Source: DASPJQ01 sp035299065 (lineage in GTDB: Bacteria; Bacteroidota; Bacteroidia; Flavobacteriales_D; UBA2798). From it: a stretch of DNA of 64,000 nucleotides. Position numbers and translations under genes: made by a program. Numbering within the stretch: the stretch's first letter is position 1; the number at the start of each line of letters is the position of its first letter. A model generated the notes under the pieces. The model saw nothing but the letters and a program-made list of their open reading frames with translations. It was not told the DNA's origin and did no database searches. This document shows, piece after piece, positions 35,355-43,388 of the stretch. The stretch spans positions 49,939-113,938 of the forward strand of contig DATGXI010000082.1 in the NCBI GenBank assembly GCA_035299065.1, given 5' to 3'.

Positions 35355-36327
35355 AGGATTTGTATTTGGTAAATTTTTGCCTTTTCACAAAGGACACCAG
35401 GCGATGATTGAATTTGCGCTCGGAAAGTGTGACTTATTATCGGTATTAATTTGCGCAAGTGATAAGGAAAGCATTTCTGGTGATGTGAGAAAAAAATGGA
35501 TAGAAGAAACATTCAAAACCGGTAAAAAACCCGAAGTACTACTATTAAATTATAAAGAAGAGGAACTTATAAACTCATCGGTCCCATCACGGGAAGTGTC
35601 AAATGCATGGGCAAAAGAATTTAAAAAGGTTTTTCCCCTACATGCTGTTTTGGTTACTTCAGAAGTGTATGGCGATTACGTGGCCGATGCAATGGGAATT
35701 AAACATATTCCATTTGATTTAGCACGTGAAATTGTACCCTGTTCGGCATCCATGATTCGCAACGACATTCAAAAATGCTGGAGCTATTTACCAGCTAGTG
35801 TAAAACCATATTATTGCAAAAAAGTTGTGATTCTTGGAACCGAGTCGACCGGAAAAAGCACGCTCTCAAAAAATTTAGCAAGCCACTTTAACGCAACACT
35901 TGTAGCAGAGGCCGGGCGCGACTTGATTGAAGATTCCAATGAATTTACCGTGGACGATTTGTATAAGGTAGCCCATGAACACGCCAGGCGTATTGAAGAA
36001 GCCGCTAAAGGTGAAAGCGCATTAATTGTGATTGATACCGATGTACATATTACACAGTCCTATGCAAGGTATTTTTTTGAAAAACCGTTGGTTCTGGACG
36101 AATGGATTTACGATTCAAATAAAGCTGATTTGTATTTATACCTATGCAATGATGTACCGCATGTGCAGGATGGCACGCGGCTTAGCAAAGAGGAAAGGAA
36201 TAAGTTAGACGCCTCGCACAGGGAAATACTGAATACTTCTGGAATACGTTTTGTTGAAATAAAGGGTGATTGGTTAAATCGGCAAGACAGAGCGATTGAA
36301 TTAATTGGTGCGTTACTCGATAAATAA
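35347..36327 (+). CDS. nadR: Bifunctional NMN adenylyltransferase / ribosylnicotinamide kinase (NadR-like, no HTH)
   Basis: 326 residues from MTKGFVFGKFLPFHKGH; the ATG overlaps the receptor stop. The N-terminal nucleotidyltransferase has the GKFLPFHKGHQ signature and C-terminal ISxxxxR-like CSASMIRNDIQ. The second half is a P-loop kinase (VVILGTESTGKSTLSKNL, about residue 165), with TDVHITQSYARYFF and an AAA_28-like layout. It converts NMN to NAD+ and phosphorylates nicotinamide riboside to NMN. With NAMPT in the divergent operon it completes a two-step nicotinamide-to-NAD+ route. The end overlaps the convergent lipoprotein gene by 15 bases. Confidence 0.92.
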   Translation: MTKGFVFGKFLPFHKGHQAMIEFALGKCDLLSVLICASDKESISGDVRKKWIEETFKTGKKPEVLLLNYKEEELINSSVPSREVSNAWAKEFKKVFPLHAVLVTSEVYGDYVADAMGIKHIPFDLAREIVPCSASMIRNDIQKCWSYLPASVKPYYCKKVVILGTESTGKSTLSKNLASHFNATLVAEAGRDLIEDSNEFTVDDLYKVAHEHARRIEEAAKGESALIVIDTDVHITQSYARYFFEKPLVLDEWIYDSNKADLYLYLCNDVPHVQDGTRLSKEERNKLDASHREILNTSGIRFVEIKGDWLNRQDRAIELIGALLDK

Positions 36328-36912
36328 TCCCGGTATCTTTAACTCCGGATCAAAACTTATCTCCAGTGTCAACACCGTCTCTCCAGCCGACATGCTGTCA
36401 TGATAGAAAATTGCTGCGCGCGGTTCTCCTCTTTTTTGCCATGAATAATAATCATCAAAATCAATTCTTGTTGTTTCTTTCCTGTGGTCAATTCCTGCGC
36501 CAGGCTTTCCGTATCTTTTTTTCATAAGCGCCAGTAACTGTTTACGTGTAAATTCTATAACTGGTTTTTTTCCTGTAAGATTTTCCCACCTGTACATTAC
36601 GGCCATTGCTGTATCCTGTCTGAAAGCGTATTTGACGGTATAAGGAATACTGTCGGGCAACATTCGTCTTGTATACTGTACCAATAAAATTGGCTTACCC
36701 TTCGTTTTAACAGTGCTCTCACGTCTGCCCCAAGAACCCTGCTTTTCTTCAAAGGCAACAATCTCAGTAATTTCCGTTTTTTTTGCAAGAACACAGTTGA
36801 CTACCTCAAAATGATTTTTTTTGGAAACAAGTTGGGTTCTTTCTTTTTCAACCCTGTTGCATGAACACAGCAGGAAGGTTGCCAGGAATATTTTACAGTT
36901 AAAATTAACCAC
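36313..36912 (-). CDS. Lipoprotein of unknown function
   Basis: 199 residues from a GTG start, with a short lipoprotein signal (MVNFNCKIFLATFLLCSC, lipobox LLCSC). The mature protein is mixed alpha/beta, with a WENLTGKKPVIEFTRKQLLALMKKRYGKP segment, and shows no recognised family. It is convergent with nadR and overlaps its stop. Its presence between the two NAD modules may be coincidental. Confidence 0.7.
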   Translation of the reverse strand: MVNFNCKIFLATFLLCSCNRVEKERTQLVSKKNHFEVVNCVLAKKTEITEIVAFEEKQGSWGRRESTVKTKGKPILLVQYTRRMLPDSIPYTVKYAFRQDTAMAVMYRWENLTGKKPVIEFTRKQLLALMKKRYGKPGAGIDHRKETTRIDFDDYYSWQKRGEPRAAIFYHDSMSAGETVLTLEISFDPELKIPGLFIE

Positions 36913-36957
36913 TCCACGTAAAGTTAAGCAATGGTTGCGTAAGCCGCTTTAATTACA

Positions 36958-36971
36958 TAACACATGTGTTA
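36958..36971. promoter_or_regulatory. 14-bp perfect palindrome upstream of the fusion gene
   Basis: TAACACATGTGTTA lies between the divergent starts at 36912 and 37029. It has ACAC/GTGT half-sites, in the opposite order to the candidate NrtR operators. A regulator site is plausible but unproven. Confidence 0.35.
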
Positions 36972-37028
36972 AATTCTTATCCATGAACCTGCCAATGTTT
37001 TTAGTATATTTCCTACGAATAAAAAGAC

Positions 37029-39326
37029 ATGGCCAAATCCATTTTAATAACCCAGTGCCTGCAAAACGATTTTGTGTTGCCTTTGCAGCCGCACGATGAA
37101 TTACCCAACAAGTTACACATTGGTTACCGTGAAGCCGCAAGGCTCATGGGCGAAAATCCAAGGGAAGGGATGCTCCTGCAACTCATGCAATGGGCCTACG
37201 CTGATACGGAAAATTTAACCATTATTAATATTCGCGACTGGCACGATCCCAATGATCCTTTGCAAAAAGCACATTTGGAACAATTCGGGAATCATTGCCT
37301 GCAGCATACCAGCGGTGCCGAATTTGTTTTTAATGCGGTTAGAAGTCCCGGACATGAAATTGTGATCAATGCAACCGGCATGAATGATTTTGTAAACACC
37401 GGCCTGGAAAAAGAATTGGATAAATTCAAAAATGAAAAAATCAATGTAGGTGTTATTGGTGTTTGGACCGAAGCCAAGGTTTCATACCTGGTGTATGACC
37501 TGGTTACGCGTTACCCGAATTTTACCATATCCGTTTGCAGTGCATTAACAGCAAGTTCATCAACTCACCAGCATTACATTTCACTGGAGCAAATGAAAAA
37601 ACTCATGGGTGTTACGGTACTTCCATCGGTGGCTGAGTTTGCGCACTTTTTACACATTCCGGTTCCTGAATTTAAATTTGATAAGAACATAAAACACGAA
37701 CAGGCAAACTTTATTTTTTCGAATGGATTTGAGGCTAAACCCGAAGATGAACCATTAATCCATTATTTATACCGTAACTCGCACAAAGCACAAATGGATG
37801 TGCTTGATGGAGGGTTTTCAGGTAACGTAGTGATGAAGGTAAAATCACAGGACATACATGGACATGAAGAAGTACCCACTGTTTTAAAAATTGGTGAACG
37901 CAATTCAATAGCCGCTGAAAAAGCCTCGTTTGAAAAAGTAAAAGATGTATTGGGAAATAATGCGCCAAGTATTGTTGAATACCTGGAAACCAAAACAAGG
38001 GCTGGCATTAAATACCGCTACGCTTCCATGTTTGATGAAAAGGTAATTACATTTCAGAAGTTATATGCAACCGAAAATGATTTTTCAAAACTGACCTATG
38101 TTGCCGATGTTGTTTTTAAAAAACAATTGGGCCGGTTTTACAAAGCGGGAAGTTTTGAAAAATTAAACCTGTTGGATTATTACGATTTCAAAGAAAAATA
38201 TGCGAATGGCGTTTTAAAAAGAGTTACAGCCATAACCAGCGAAGCCGAGGCAATGAAAGAAGAGATTGTTATGTATGGCAAGAGCTTTTACAATGTTCAC
38301 CGGTTTTATACGCATGATTTGCCTGTCATAAGCCAGTCAATGGTGGTACACAGCCATTACATGAGTTATTTACACGGTGACTTAAACGGGGCAAATATTA
38401 TTATTGATGCGCAAAACAATGTATGGCTCATTGATTTTTTTCACACACACCGCGGCCATATTTTAAAGGACCTGATTAAGCTGGAAAACGATATTACCTA
38501 CATCTTTATGAAAATAAATTCAGAAGATGAGTGGAAGGAAGCTACCCGGTTAATTGATGTATTGCTGGATGTAGAGGACCTGCGCGCCCCATTACCGGAA
38601 ATGAAATTTGCCTTTGCCGAAATTCAAAAAGCATACCGCATGATTTCATATTTACGTGGTATGCATGAAAATTTAATTGACAGTGATCGCAGCTCCTACC
38701 AGTTGTGGGTAGGCTTGTTGCGTTACAGTGTGCACACCCTTTCGTTTGATGAGTGTAACAACTACCAGAAAAAACTGGCATTGTATGCATCAGGGCGACT
38801 TGCAAAACACATTGTGAATTATAAAAAGAACAACAGTTCGCGCTTGCGTATTGATTATTTAAAGGATGCACAACCGCTAATTGGAATGACCATTTTACCA
38901 GGAAGAAAGGACAGGAAACGATCACTGAAAGACGATATACATAGTATTTCGGCTGAAGGAATACAGCATGTGGTAAGCATTTTGTCACAGGAGGAGTTAA
39001 CGCATTACGGTGTACCTGATTTATTGAATGTGTATAAAGAGGCGGGATTAAATTACCGGCATGTAAAAGTGGTTGACCAGGGAATTCCAACCGGTGAAGA
39101 AATGAAGGAGGTAATTGGGTTTATGCACGAAGCTGTTTCAAAAAACCAGAAAGTGCTTGTGCATTGTGTTGGTGGTATTGGAAGAACCGGCACAGCAGTT
39201 GCCTGCTATTTAAAACAACTGCATAAACTGGATACAAAAAAAGCCATTGAGCTGGTACGCACATCACGATCGCCAAGAGCAGTTGAAAGTTTGGAACAGG
39301 AAAAATTTGTGGAGAGTTTTGAATAA
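37029..39326 (+). CDS. Three-domain fusion: pseudo-isochorismatase, APH-type kinase, dual-specificity phosphatase
   Basis: 765 residues, no signal peptide. Residues about 1-215 have the isochorismatase/nicotinamidase fold, but the catalytic Asp is Cys10 (ITQCLQNDF), the expected Lys near 115 is absent (INATG) and the nucleophile Cys is Lys150 (VWTEAKVSY), so hydrolysis is not expected. Residues about 250-600 resemble an aminoglycoside-phosphotransferase/protein-kinase-like domain: GGFSGNVVMKV glycine loop, Lys287, catalytic YLHGDLNGAN (Asp451) and metal-binding IDFFH (Asp469), all intact. Residues about 615-765 are a dual-specificity/tyrosine phosphatase with HCVGGIGRT (Cys713, Arg719). A dead nicotinamide-binding domain joined to an apparently active kinase and phosphatase, beside NAD genes, suggests a metabolite-sensing switch. 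Function is inference. Confidence 0.85.
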   Translation: MAKSILITQCLQNDFVLPLQPHDELPNKLHIGYREAARLMGENPREGMLLQLMQWAYADTENLTIINIRDWHDPNDPLQKAHLEQFGNHCLQHTSGAEFVFNAVRSPGHEIVINATGMNDFVNTGLEKELDKFKNEKINVGVIGVWTEAKVSYLVYDLVTRYPNFTISVCSALTASSSTHQHYISLEQMKKLMGVTVLPSVAEFAHFLHIPVPEFKFDKNIKHEQANFIFSNGFEAKPEDEPLIHYLYRNSHKAQMDVLDGGFSGNVVMKVKSQDIHGHEEVPTVLKIGERNSIAAEKASFEKVKDVLGNNAPSIVEYLETKTRAGIKYRYASMFDEKVITFQKLYATENDFSKLTYVADVVFKKQLGRFYKAGSFEKLNLLDYYDFKEKYANGVLKRVTAITSEAEAMKEEIVMYGKSFYNVHRFYTHDLPVISQSMVVHSHYMSYLHGDLNGANIIIDAQNNVWLIDFFHTHRGHILKDLIKLENDITYIFMKINSEDEWKEATRLIDVLLDVEDLRAPLPEMKFAFAEIQKAYRMISYLRGMHENLIDSDRSSYQLWVGLLRYSVHTLSFDECNNYQKKLALYASGRLAKHIVNYKKNNSSRLRIDYLKDAQPLIGMTILPGRKDRKRSLKDDIHSISAEGIQHVVSILSQEELTHYGVPDLLNVYKEAGLNYRHVKVVDQGIPTGEEMKEVIGFMHEAVSKNQKVLVHCVGGIGRTGTAVACYLKQLHKLDTKKAIELVRTSRSPRAVESLEQEKFVESFE

Positions 39327-39334
39327 ACGTTTGT

Positions 39335-39613
39335 AGTTCACAGTTTTGTAGTTCACAGTTGGGGAAGTTCGCGCAGAAAGCGCAGAGATACGCAGATGGT
39401 TTACAGTTTAGTAAGTTCGCGCAGATCCCGCAAATCTCGCAGATTGATTTGGAGTTTGCAGTTCACAGTTTACAGTTGAGGAGGGTTCACGCAGAAATAC
39501 GCAGAATAGTTCACAGTTTAGGAAGTTCGCGCAGATCCCGCAGATCTCGCAGATGGTTTATAGTTCACAGTTGGTAGTTCACGGTTTACAGTTGGGGAGG
39601 TTCACGCAGATAC
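39335..39613 (+). repeat. GCGCAGATCCCGCAGATCTC / AGTTCACAGTT repeat block (plus orientation)
   Basis: The gap between the fusion gene and 39665 consists of alternating units: TAGTTCACAGTTTACAGTTG and GAAGTTCGCGCAGATCCCGC followed by AGATCTCGCAGATGG, in three to four imperfect copies. No coding or spacer structure is present. A block of the same family in the opposite orientation lies at 56008-56341. Confidence 0.85.
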
Positions 39614-39664
39614 AGCAACCTATACAGCTATTTGGTGACAAAAAGGGCATAAATTTAGTATCCT

Positions 39665-40354
39665 ATGAAAAAAGAAGACGTTGAAATGATTTTATTCAGG
39701 CTCACGGTAGCCGGGAATGAAGCCGTAAACATAAAAGTATATAAGGATGGAACAACCTGCAGGCACAGCATTGGTGCTTTGCCGGAAATAGGCATTTCAG
39801 GCATGAGCTGTTTTGATGGCTCACCTTTTTTTGCCGGCTTACAGGAAAAAATTCCACAACAGGTATTGGATAAGCCTATTATGTATGAAGAGCCTGCCCC
39901 AAACGGTTTGCTTGAATATGTTGTTGGTTTTTACGGTGCAAGCACAAATGGCATGACAGGTGAACGTGCTGACTGGAGCCTTTCAACCGGTGTGCGGCTT
40001 GCACTGGACTTAAACAGTGAATTTAATCACCCCATACGCGGATTTATGGATTATTTTATAAGCGAGGCTTTAGAGGTAACCAATGCCTGGTATTTTGATG
40101 TGTTGCTGAAATCGCGGTACAATATGCTGTGTACTACTTTGCCAAAGCAAACCATGATTGCACAGCCTAAAGCTGAAGCGGATATTACCGTGCATTTTGA
40201 AAATTACATTAACCAGTTACTGGATAGCGGAAGAAAATGGAGCGCAGTTGATTTTGTGAAAGACAAAACATATGAAAGCGAGGGTATGTTTTACAGTGCC
40301 CTGGTTAACCAGGACGAAAACAGTTTTAGCATTAATTTTGTGGCTAAGCAATAA
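39665..40354 (+). CDS. Protein of unknown function
   Basis: A 229-residue cytoplasmic-looking protein beginning MKKEDVEMILFRLTVAGNEAVNIKVYKDGTTCRHSIGALPEIGISG. It is mixed alpha/beta, without signal, membrane helix or motif I know. The central NAWYFDVLLKSRYNMLCTT segment is aromatic-rich. Its stop overlaps the start of the following small membrane protein (one base), so the two are coupled. Its repeated proximity to NAD-linked genes in other genomes would be the thing to test. Confidence 0.75.
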   Translation: MKKEDVEMILFRLTVAGNEAVNIKVYKDGTTCRHSIGALPEIGISGMSCFDGSPFFAGLQEKIPQQVLDKPIMYEEPAPNGLLEYVVGFYGASTNGMTGERADWSLSTGVRLALDLNSEFNHPIRGFMDYFISEALEVTNAWYFDVLLKSRYNMLCTTLPKQTMIAQPKAEADITVHFENYINQLLDSGRKWSAVDFVKDKTYESEGMFYSALVNQDENSFSINFVAKQ

Positions 40355-40581
40355 TGGTTGGTAAAGCGCTTAAAATATTTTTTTTGTGTTTAAGCATAAG
40401 TGTTTTTACACTTGCGTTTGTTGTTTTTATTTACCGGTGGAATTTGCCATATGAGAACGGAAAGTATGTTACAGCTGATGGCATTGTTTACGCAGATTCA
40501 ATGATTGAATTTGCAGGGTTACTTTCAGGTATATTTTTTCTGCTCTCGTGTCTGTTAGTATGGGCAGTGAAACGTAAATAA
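40354..40581 (+). CDS. Small two-helix membrane protein
   Basis: 75 residues with membrane helices at about 5-25 (KIFFLCLSISVFTLAFVVFIY) and 50-70 (IEFAGLLSGIFFLLSCLLVW), ending in a positive AVKRK tail. Start and upstream stop share a base, so it is translationally coupled to the previous gene. No function can be assigned. Confidence 0.65.
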   Translation: MVGKALKIFFLCLSISVFTLAFVVFIYRWNLPYENGKYVTADGIVYADSMIEFAGLLSGIFFLLSCLLVWAVKRK

Positions 40582-40584
40582 AAT

Positions 40585-41184
40585 TCAGTTGGAAGGGATA
40601 AAACCCATTTCATTGTTTTTAAGGCGATAGATTTTTTCAAGTGCCGTTTCACGGTAATTGGTGTGAAACAAATCATTGCTTATTTTTTTTGCAAATTTTT
40701 TAATCAGTTCTTCTTCCAAATCCGTTTGTGATTTTACTGTTTTATCTTTAAGAATGTGTTTGAGTTCATACCCGTGTTGATAAAGATAAACTGCTATCAT
40801 AAAAAAACGGTGGCAACTTAAGGGATCGGCCTCAGCACACATAAGTGCTATTGTTTGGTCTTGTGAAAGCAAAAAATCAAGTGATCCAATTCCGTTTTTA
40901 AATACCTGGGTTTCCTGCAATTTTTTAAAATCTACCTGCCCGTTTTGATCAAGTACTGCAGGATTTGTTTGCCGGGCGCCAAAGGCTTCAGGCATATGCA
41001 CGTATTCAATGCGATGTTGATGTAAATAGTGTTTGAGGTTTTTACCGTTGTATTGCGGGTTATAACGGCTGGCTGCAATACTGCGCACATCAACCACAAC
41101 CGAAACCTGGTATGCTTGTAAAAGTTCCAGAAAATATTCCTTGGGATGGTTGGAATGCCCTATTGTAAAAATGACATTTTTCAC
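40585..41184 (-). CDS. DUF488 family protein
   Basis: 199 residues from a GTG start that overlaps the upstream stop (GTGA). Family motifs: VIFTIGHSNHPKEYFLELL, VVVDVRSIAASRYNPQYNGKNL, YVHMPEAFGAR, and ALMCAEADPLSCHRFFMIAVYL with the conserved CxExxxxxCHR. DUF488 proteins are small cytoplasmic proteins with a putative metal or nucleotide site, often found in defence or nucleotide-stress neighbourhoods. Function unknown. Co-transcribed with the Kazal-like lipoprotein. Confidence 0.9.
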   Translation of the reverse strand: MKNVIFTIGHSNHPKEYFLELLQAYQVSVVVDVRSIAASRYNPQYNGKNLKHYLHQHRIEYVHMPEAFGARQTNPAVLDQNGQVDFKKLQETQVFKNGIGSLDFLLSQDQTIALMCAEADPLSCHRFFMIAVYLYQHGYELKHILKDKTVKSQTDLEEELIKKFAKKISNDLFHTNYRETALEKIYRLKNNEMGFIPSN

Positions 41185-41447
41185 TGTTGCTCATCAACCA
41201 CGCGTATACCAACTTTTTGGGCTTCACACGCGTTGCAATAGGTTTTACCGTCACAGCCCAAAACACCGGGACAGTCAGCCGTACAATAGTCATTGGTATG
41301 CAGGTAATAAAGCTCTTTATCAAAACAGGATTCTTTTTTCCTGCAGGATGCAGAAAATAAAATAAGTACGAAGGCAGCTGCAAAAAGCGCTGTTTTTAGA
41401 ACCACCCCCAGTTGTTTTTTTATTGCTTTCATACTTTCACGGTTCAT
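41181..41447 (-). CDS. Kazal-like cysteine-rich lipoprotein
   Basis: 88 residues. A hydrophobic signal (ALFAAAFVLILFSASC, lipobox SASC) is followed by a small Cys-rich domain ending CTADCPGVLGCDGKTYCNAC, which matches the Kazal serine-protease-inhibitor core (C-P...CGxDGxTYxNxC) though shortened between the first cysteines. It may be a periplasmic protease inhibitor or a structural knottin. An alternative start is MKAIKKQ, five residues later. The stop overlaps the DUF488 start. Confidence 0.75.
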   Translation of the reverse strand: MNRESMKAIKKQLGVVLKTALFAAAFVLILFSASCRKKESCFDKELYYLHTNDYCTADCPGVLGCDGKTYCNACEAQKVGIRVVDEQQ

Positions 41448-41500
41448 TTTGGTTAAACGCGGGTAAAAACCAGAAGTTGTGTAAAAACCCGTTTTTTTGG

Positions 41501-42418
41501 TTAATTTCCTTTAATTAACCCGCGCAACACATCGTGTAGGTGTGAATCATTAAGCAGTGGATTATCAGGGTCATTGCCTTTATGTTTTTCAATCAGGTTA
41601 AGGCAAAAATCAAAAAATTGTTCAAGGTTGTTACCCAAAACCACCATATCCTCCTCGTCCCGGCCAAAAATGATGACCTGGCCTTTGGTTCCCTTCGTAT
41701 CCGGATCAAGATCAATGCCAATATAATTTCCTCCACCGTCCTCAAAAACAGGAATCCATTTAGGGTTAAAATATTTTTTCTTTATAGCATTTTCGGGAAA
41801 TGATGTAAAGGGAATTTCATTGTCAAAATTATAGTCGGTACGTTTTACTTCGTAATGGTCTTTATAAATCGCAAATTCAAGCTTGTCCCAGTTATAGGTA
41901 GGATTTTCCAAATCGGCCAGTTGTTTTATGATTGGGCGTATGTCATCATACTGCATGCGTATAATTTTTTTGTCCTTACCGGTTGTTGCTTCGGTTTCGT
42001 ACATATAGGGTCCGCCAAACGAATTTTCACTGCAATCAAATACCACTTTGTACCAGGGTTGTGGAATGTGCTGCCGGTAAAAATTCACAATTTTATCAAG
42101 GAGTTCCTGCGATTTTTCGGGTGATTTTAAATAACGCTCATTGGGTTTTATTTGGCTCAGTGCTAATTCAACATTGCTCAAAATTGTGTTTGCCGAAACC
42201 ATGCCCACACCACACATGCGGCCACGGCCTTCACCATCCTCACCATCATGCGTTAAAAGCATTTGCTCAAGGTCGGCTGGCAATTTTTCACCAAGAAGCG
42301 CCTCAATGTTTGCAATGCTTGTTTGTGATGCGGGCGGATTAAAATTTGAAATTTCATGTGCATTTTTTTCAGCATACCAGTTGGAGATTTGCTGCCATTT
42401 GGATAATGTTGCATTCAT
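41501..42418 (-). CDS. SMI1/KNR4 (SUKH) family protein
   Basis: 305 residues. The N-terminal ASQTSIANIEALLGEKLPADLEQMLLTHDGEDGEGRG is the SUKH opening (aLp.dl..ll...G.....g), and YFNPKWIPVFEDGGGNYIGIDLDPDTKGTKGQVIIFGRDEEDMVVLG is the family's conserved W.P...D.GG...lDldP...G..G.v......... core. SUKH proteins are often immunity proteins against secreted toxins or general scaffolds. No toxin gene is nearby. 3 bases upstream of it lies the HD hydrolase gene. Confidence 0.88.
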   Translation of the reverse strand: MNATLSKWQQISNWYAEKNAHEISNFNPPASQTSIANIEALLGEKLPADLEQMLLTHDGEDGEGRGRMCGVGMVSANTILSNVELALSQIKPNERYLKSPEKSQELLDKIVNFYRQHIPQPWYKVVFDCSENSFGGPYMYETEATTGKDKKIIRMQYDDIRPIIKQLADLENPTYNWDKLEFAIYKDHYEVKRTDYNFDNEIPFTSFPENAIKKKYFNPKWIPVFEDGGGNYIGIDLDPDTKGTKGQVIIFGRDEEDMVVLGNNLEQFFDFCLNLIEKHKGNDPDNPLLNDSHLHDVLRGLIKGN

Positions 42419-42421
42419 AGG

Positions 42422-43036
42422 TTATACTAGTTCAAGTTCTTTTTTGAGATTCATGTGGGCCTGCAATTCATATTTATCGTAAAAAAATTGGGTTTTAAAA
42501 ATACGCGGCATGTCTAAAAAATGCTTTAACACTTTTTTACGCCCGGGATTGTACATGAGGTCAGGATAAATGGAATACTCGTTACGGATTTGTTTGGCAT
42601 ATGTGTGATAGGACTTCCAATCAAACCCAAGAATGGAAAGGTCGGCATCGGTAAACAAATTTATGTCATTGGCTGAACTTACGGTGTGGCCTTTGGTGGC
42701 CATGATGAGATCATAAACGGGCTGAATAATGGTGATTGGAACATTTAATTCAGCTAAGCGTTTTTTGGCAAGTTCGGCACTTTGCAACTCGTTGTCAGAT
42801 TTGGTGGCTTTGTAAATGGCATCATGGTAAAAAACAGCAAATAAAATGGCGTTCCAATCCTGAATTTGTGTTTTGACCTGTTCAAGTTGCGTAATTAAAT
42901 TTTCAAGATGTGCTAAATTGTGGTAGTGGCGTTTTTTGTGTGAATAGTTTGCCTCAAGTTCAAGCCAGCAGGTGTCAATCAATGACTGGTTATTGCAAAA
43001 TGATTTAGCCAGGATATAAAATTGTTGCTTGAGCAT
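42422..43036 (-). CDS. HD-domain metal-dependent phosphohydrolase
   Basis: 204 residues. The HD motif set is RHYHNLAHLENLI, FAVFYHDAIYKATKSDNELQSAELA and INLFTDADLSILG. This is the small HD group often mis-annotated by name as an N-methyl-D-aspartate receptor subunit. Its substrate is probably a nucleotide; experimental function is not known to me. It is co-transcribed with the SUKH gene (stop and start separated by 3 bases). Confidence 0.88.
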   Translation of the reverse strand: MLKQQFYILAKSFCNNQSLIDTCWLELEANYSHKKRHYHNLAHLENLITQLEQVKTQIQDWNAILFAVFYHDAIYKATKSDNELQSAELAKKRLAELNVPITIIQPVYDLIMATKGHTVSSANDINLFTDADLSILGFDWKSYHTYAKQIRNEYSIYPDLMYNPGRKKVLKHFLDMPRIFKTQFFYDKYELQAHMNLKKELELV

Positions 43037-43049
43037 GTGTTACGAATAT

Positions 43050-43226
43050 ATGGCGTTTAGCCTTCATAAATTTGGTGTTTGGATAAGAAAAAATTACAAC
43101 TGGGCATGCCGTACCAACCCTTATAAACATCAACCCATTGTATTGGAGGACTTTGATTTTTACGGGCTAACTCCACCAGGGATAGAGGCAAATAGCCCTG
43201 AGCGAAGCGAAGGCTATAGCCGATAG
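43050..43226 (+). CDS. Possible small protein ending in a structured repeat
   Basis: 58 residues from MAFSLHKFGVWIRKNYNWAC. The first two thirds look protein-like (aromatic and charged mix), while the tail GIEANSPERSEGYSR is encoded by the GGGATAG/AGCCCGG intergenic element. It could be a genuine small gene whose end was rewritten by the repeat, or chance. It is divergent from the HD gene. Confidence 0.3.
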   Translation: MAFSLHKFGVWIRKNYNWACRTNPYKHQPIVLEDFDFYGLTPPGIEANSPERSEGYSR

Positions 43227-43254
43227 CCCGGCCGCGCTACCGCGCGGGGTGGCC
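43175..43254 (+). ncRNA. Structured intergenic element, possible Flavo-1-type RNA (copy 2)
   Basis: CAGGGATAGAGGCAAATAG, a GAGCGAAGCGAAGGC hairpin, CCGATAGCCCGGCC and a strong GCGCTACCGCGC stem follow each other on the plus strand. Same GGGATRGA...AGCCCGG pattern as at 24215-24340 and 56775-56917. Confidence 0.5.
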
Positions 43255-43312
43255 AAATTATTAAGACTACAACCCGAGCCCTCCACTTAATGTTATGGCG
43301 AGGTTCGTAGTT

Positions 43313-43320
43313 TACCTTTG
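43313..43320 (+). promoter_or_regulatory. -7 box upstream of 43389
   Basis: TACCTTTG matches TAnnTTTG and gives a leader of roughly 60 bases. A perfect 13-bp palindrome CTACAAATTGTAG lies in the leader at 43340-43352 and could be an operator. Confidence 0.45.
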
Positions 43321-43388
43321 AAAAGCAATTATGAACAAACTACAAATTGTAGCCAGACCATGGGTCAATTTGCTTTTAATTTTGTGTT

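Noticed and set aside
36958..36971. TAACACATGTGTTA as a third NrtR operator
   Set aside because: The half-sites are in the opposite order (ACAC...GTGT) compared with the two nrtR-proximal sites, so it is listed only as an unassigned palindrome.
37029..37680. Active nicotinamidase PncA
   Set aside because: The catalytic Asp and Cys positions are Cys10 and Lys150 and the Lys is missing, so the domain is not expected to hydrolyse nicotinamide.
38542..39090. 182-residue minus-strand frame opposite the fusion gene
   Set aside because: It is antisense to the conserved kinase and phosphatase domains and has no protein-like composition or start signal.
39335..39613. CRISPR-like array of regularly occurring units
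   Set aside because: Units vary in length and sequence and are not separated by unique spacers of constant size. No cas gene is present in the window.
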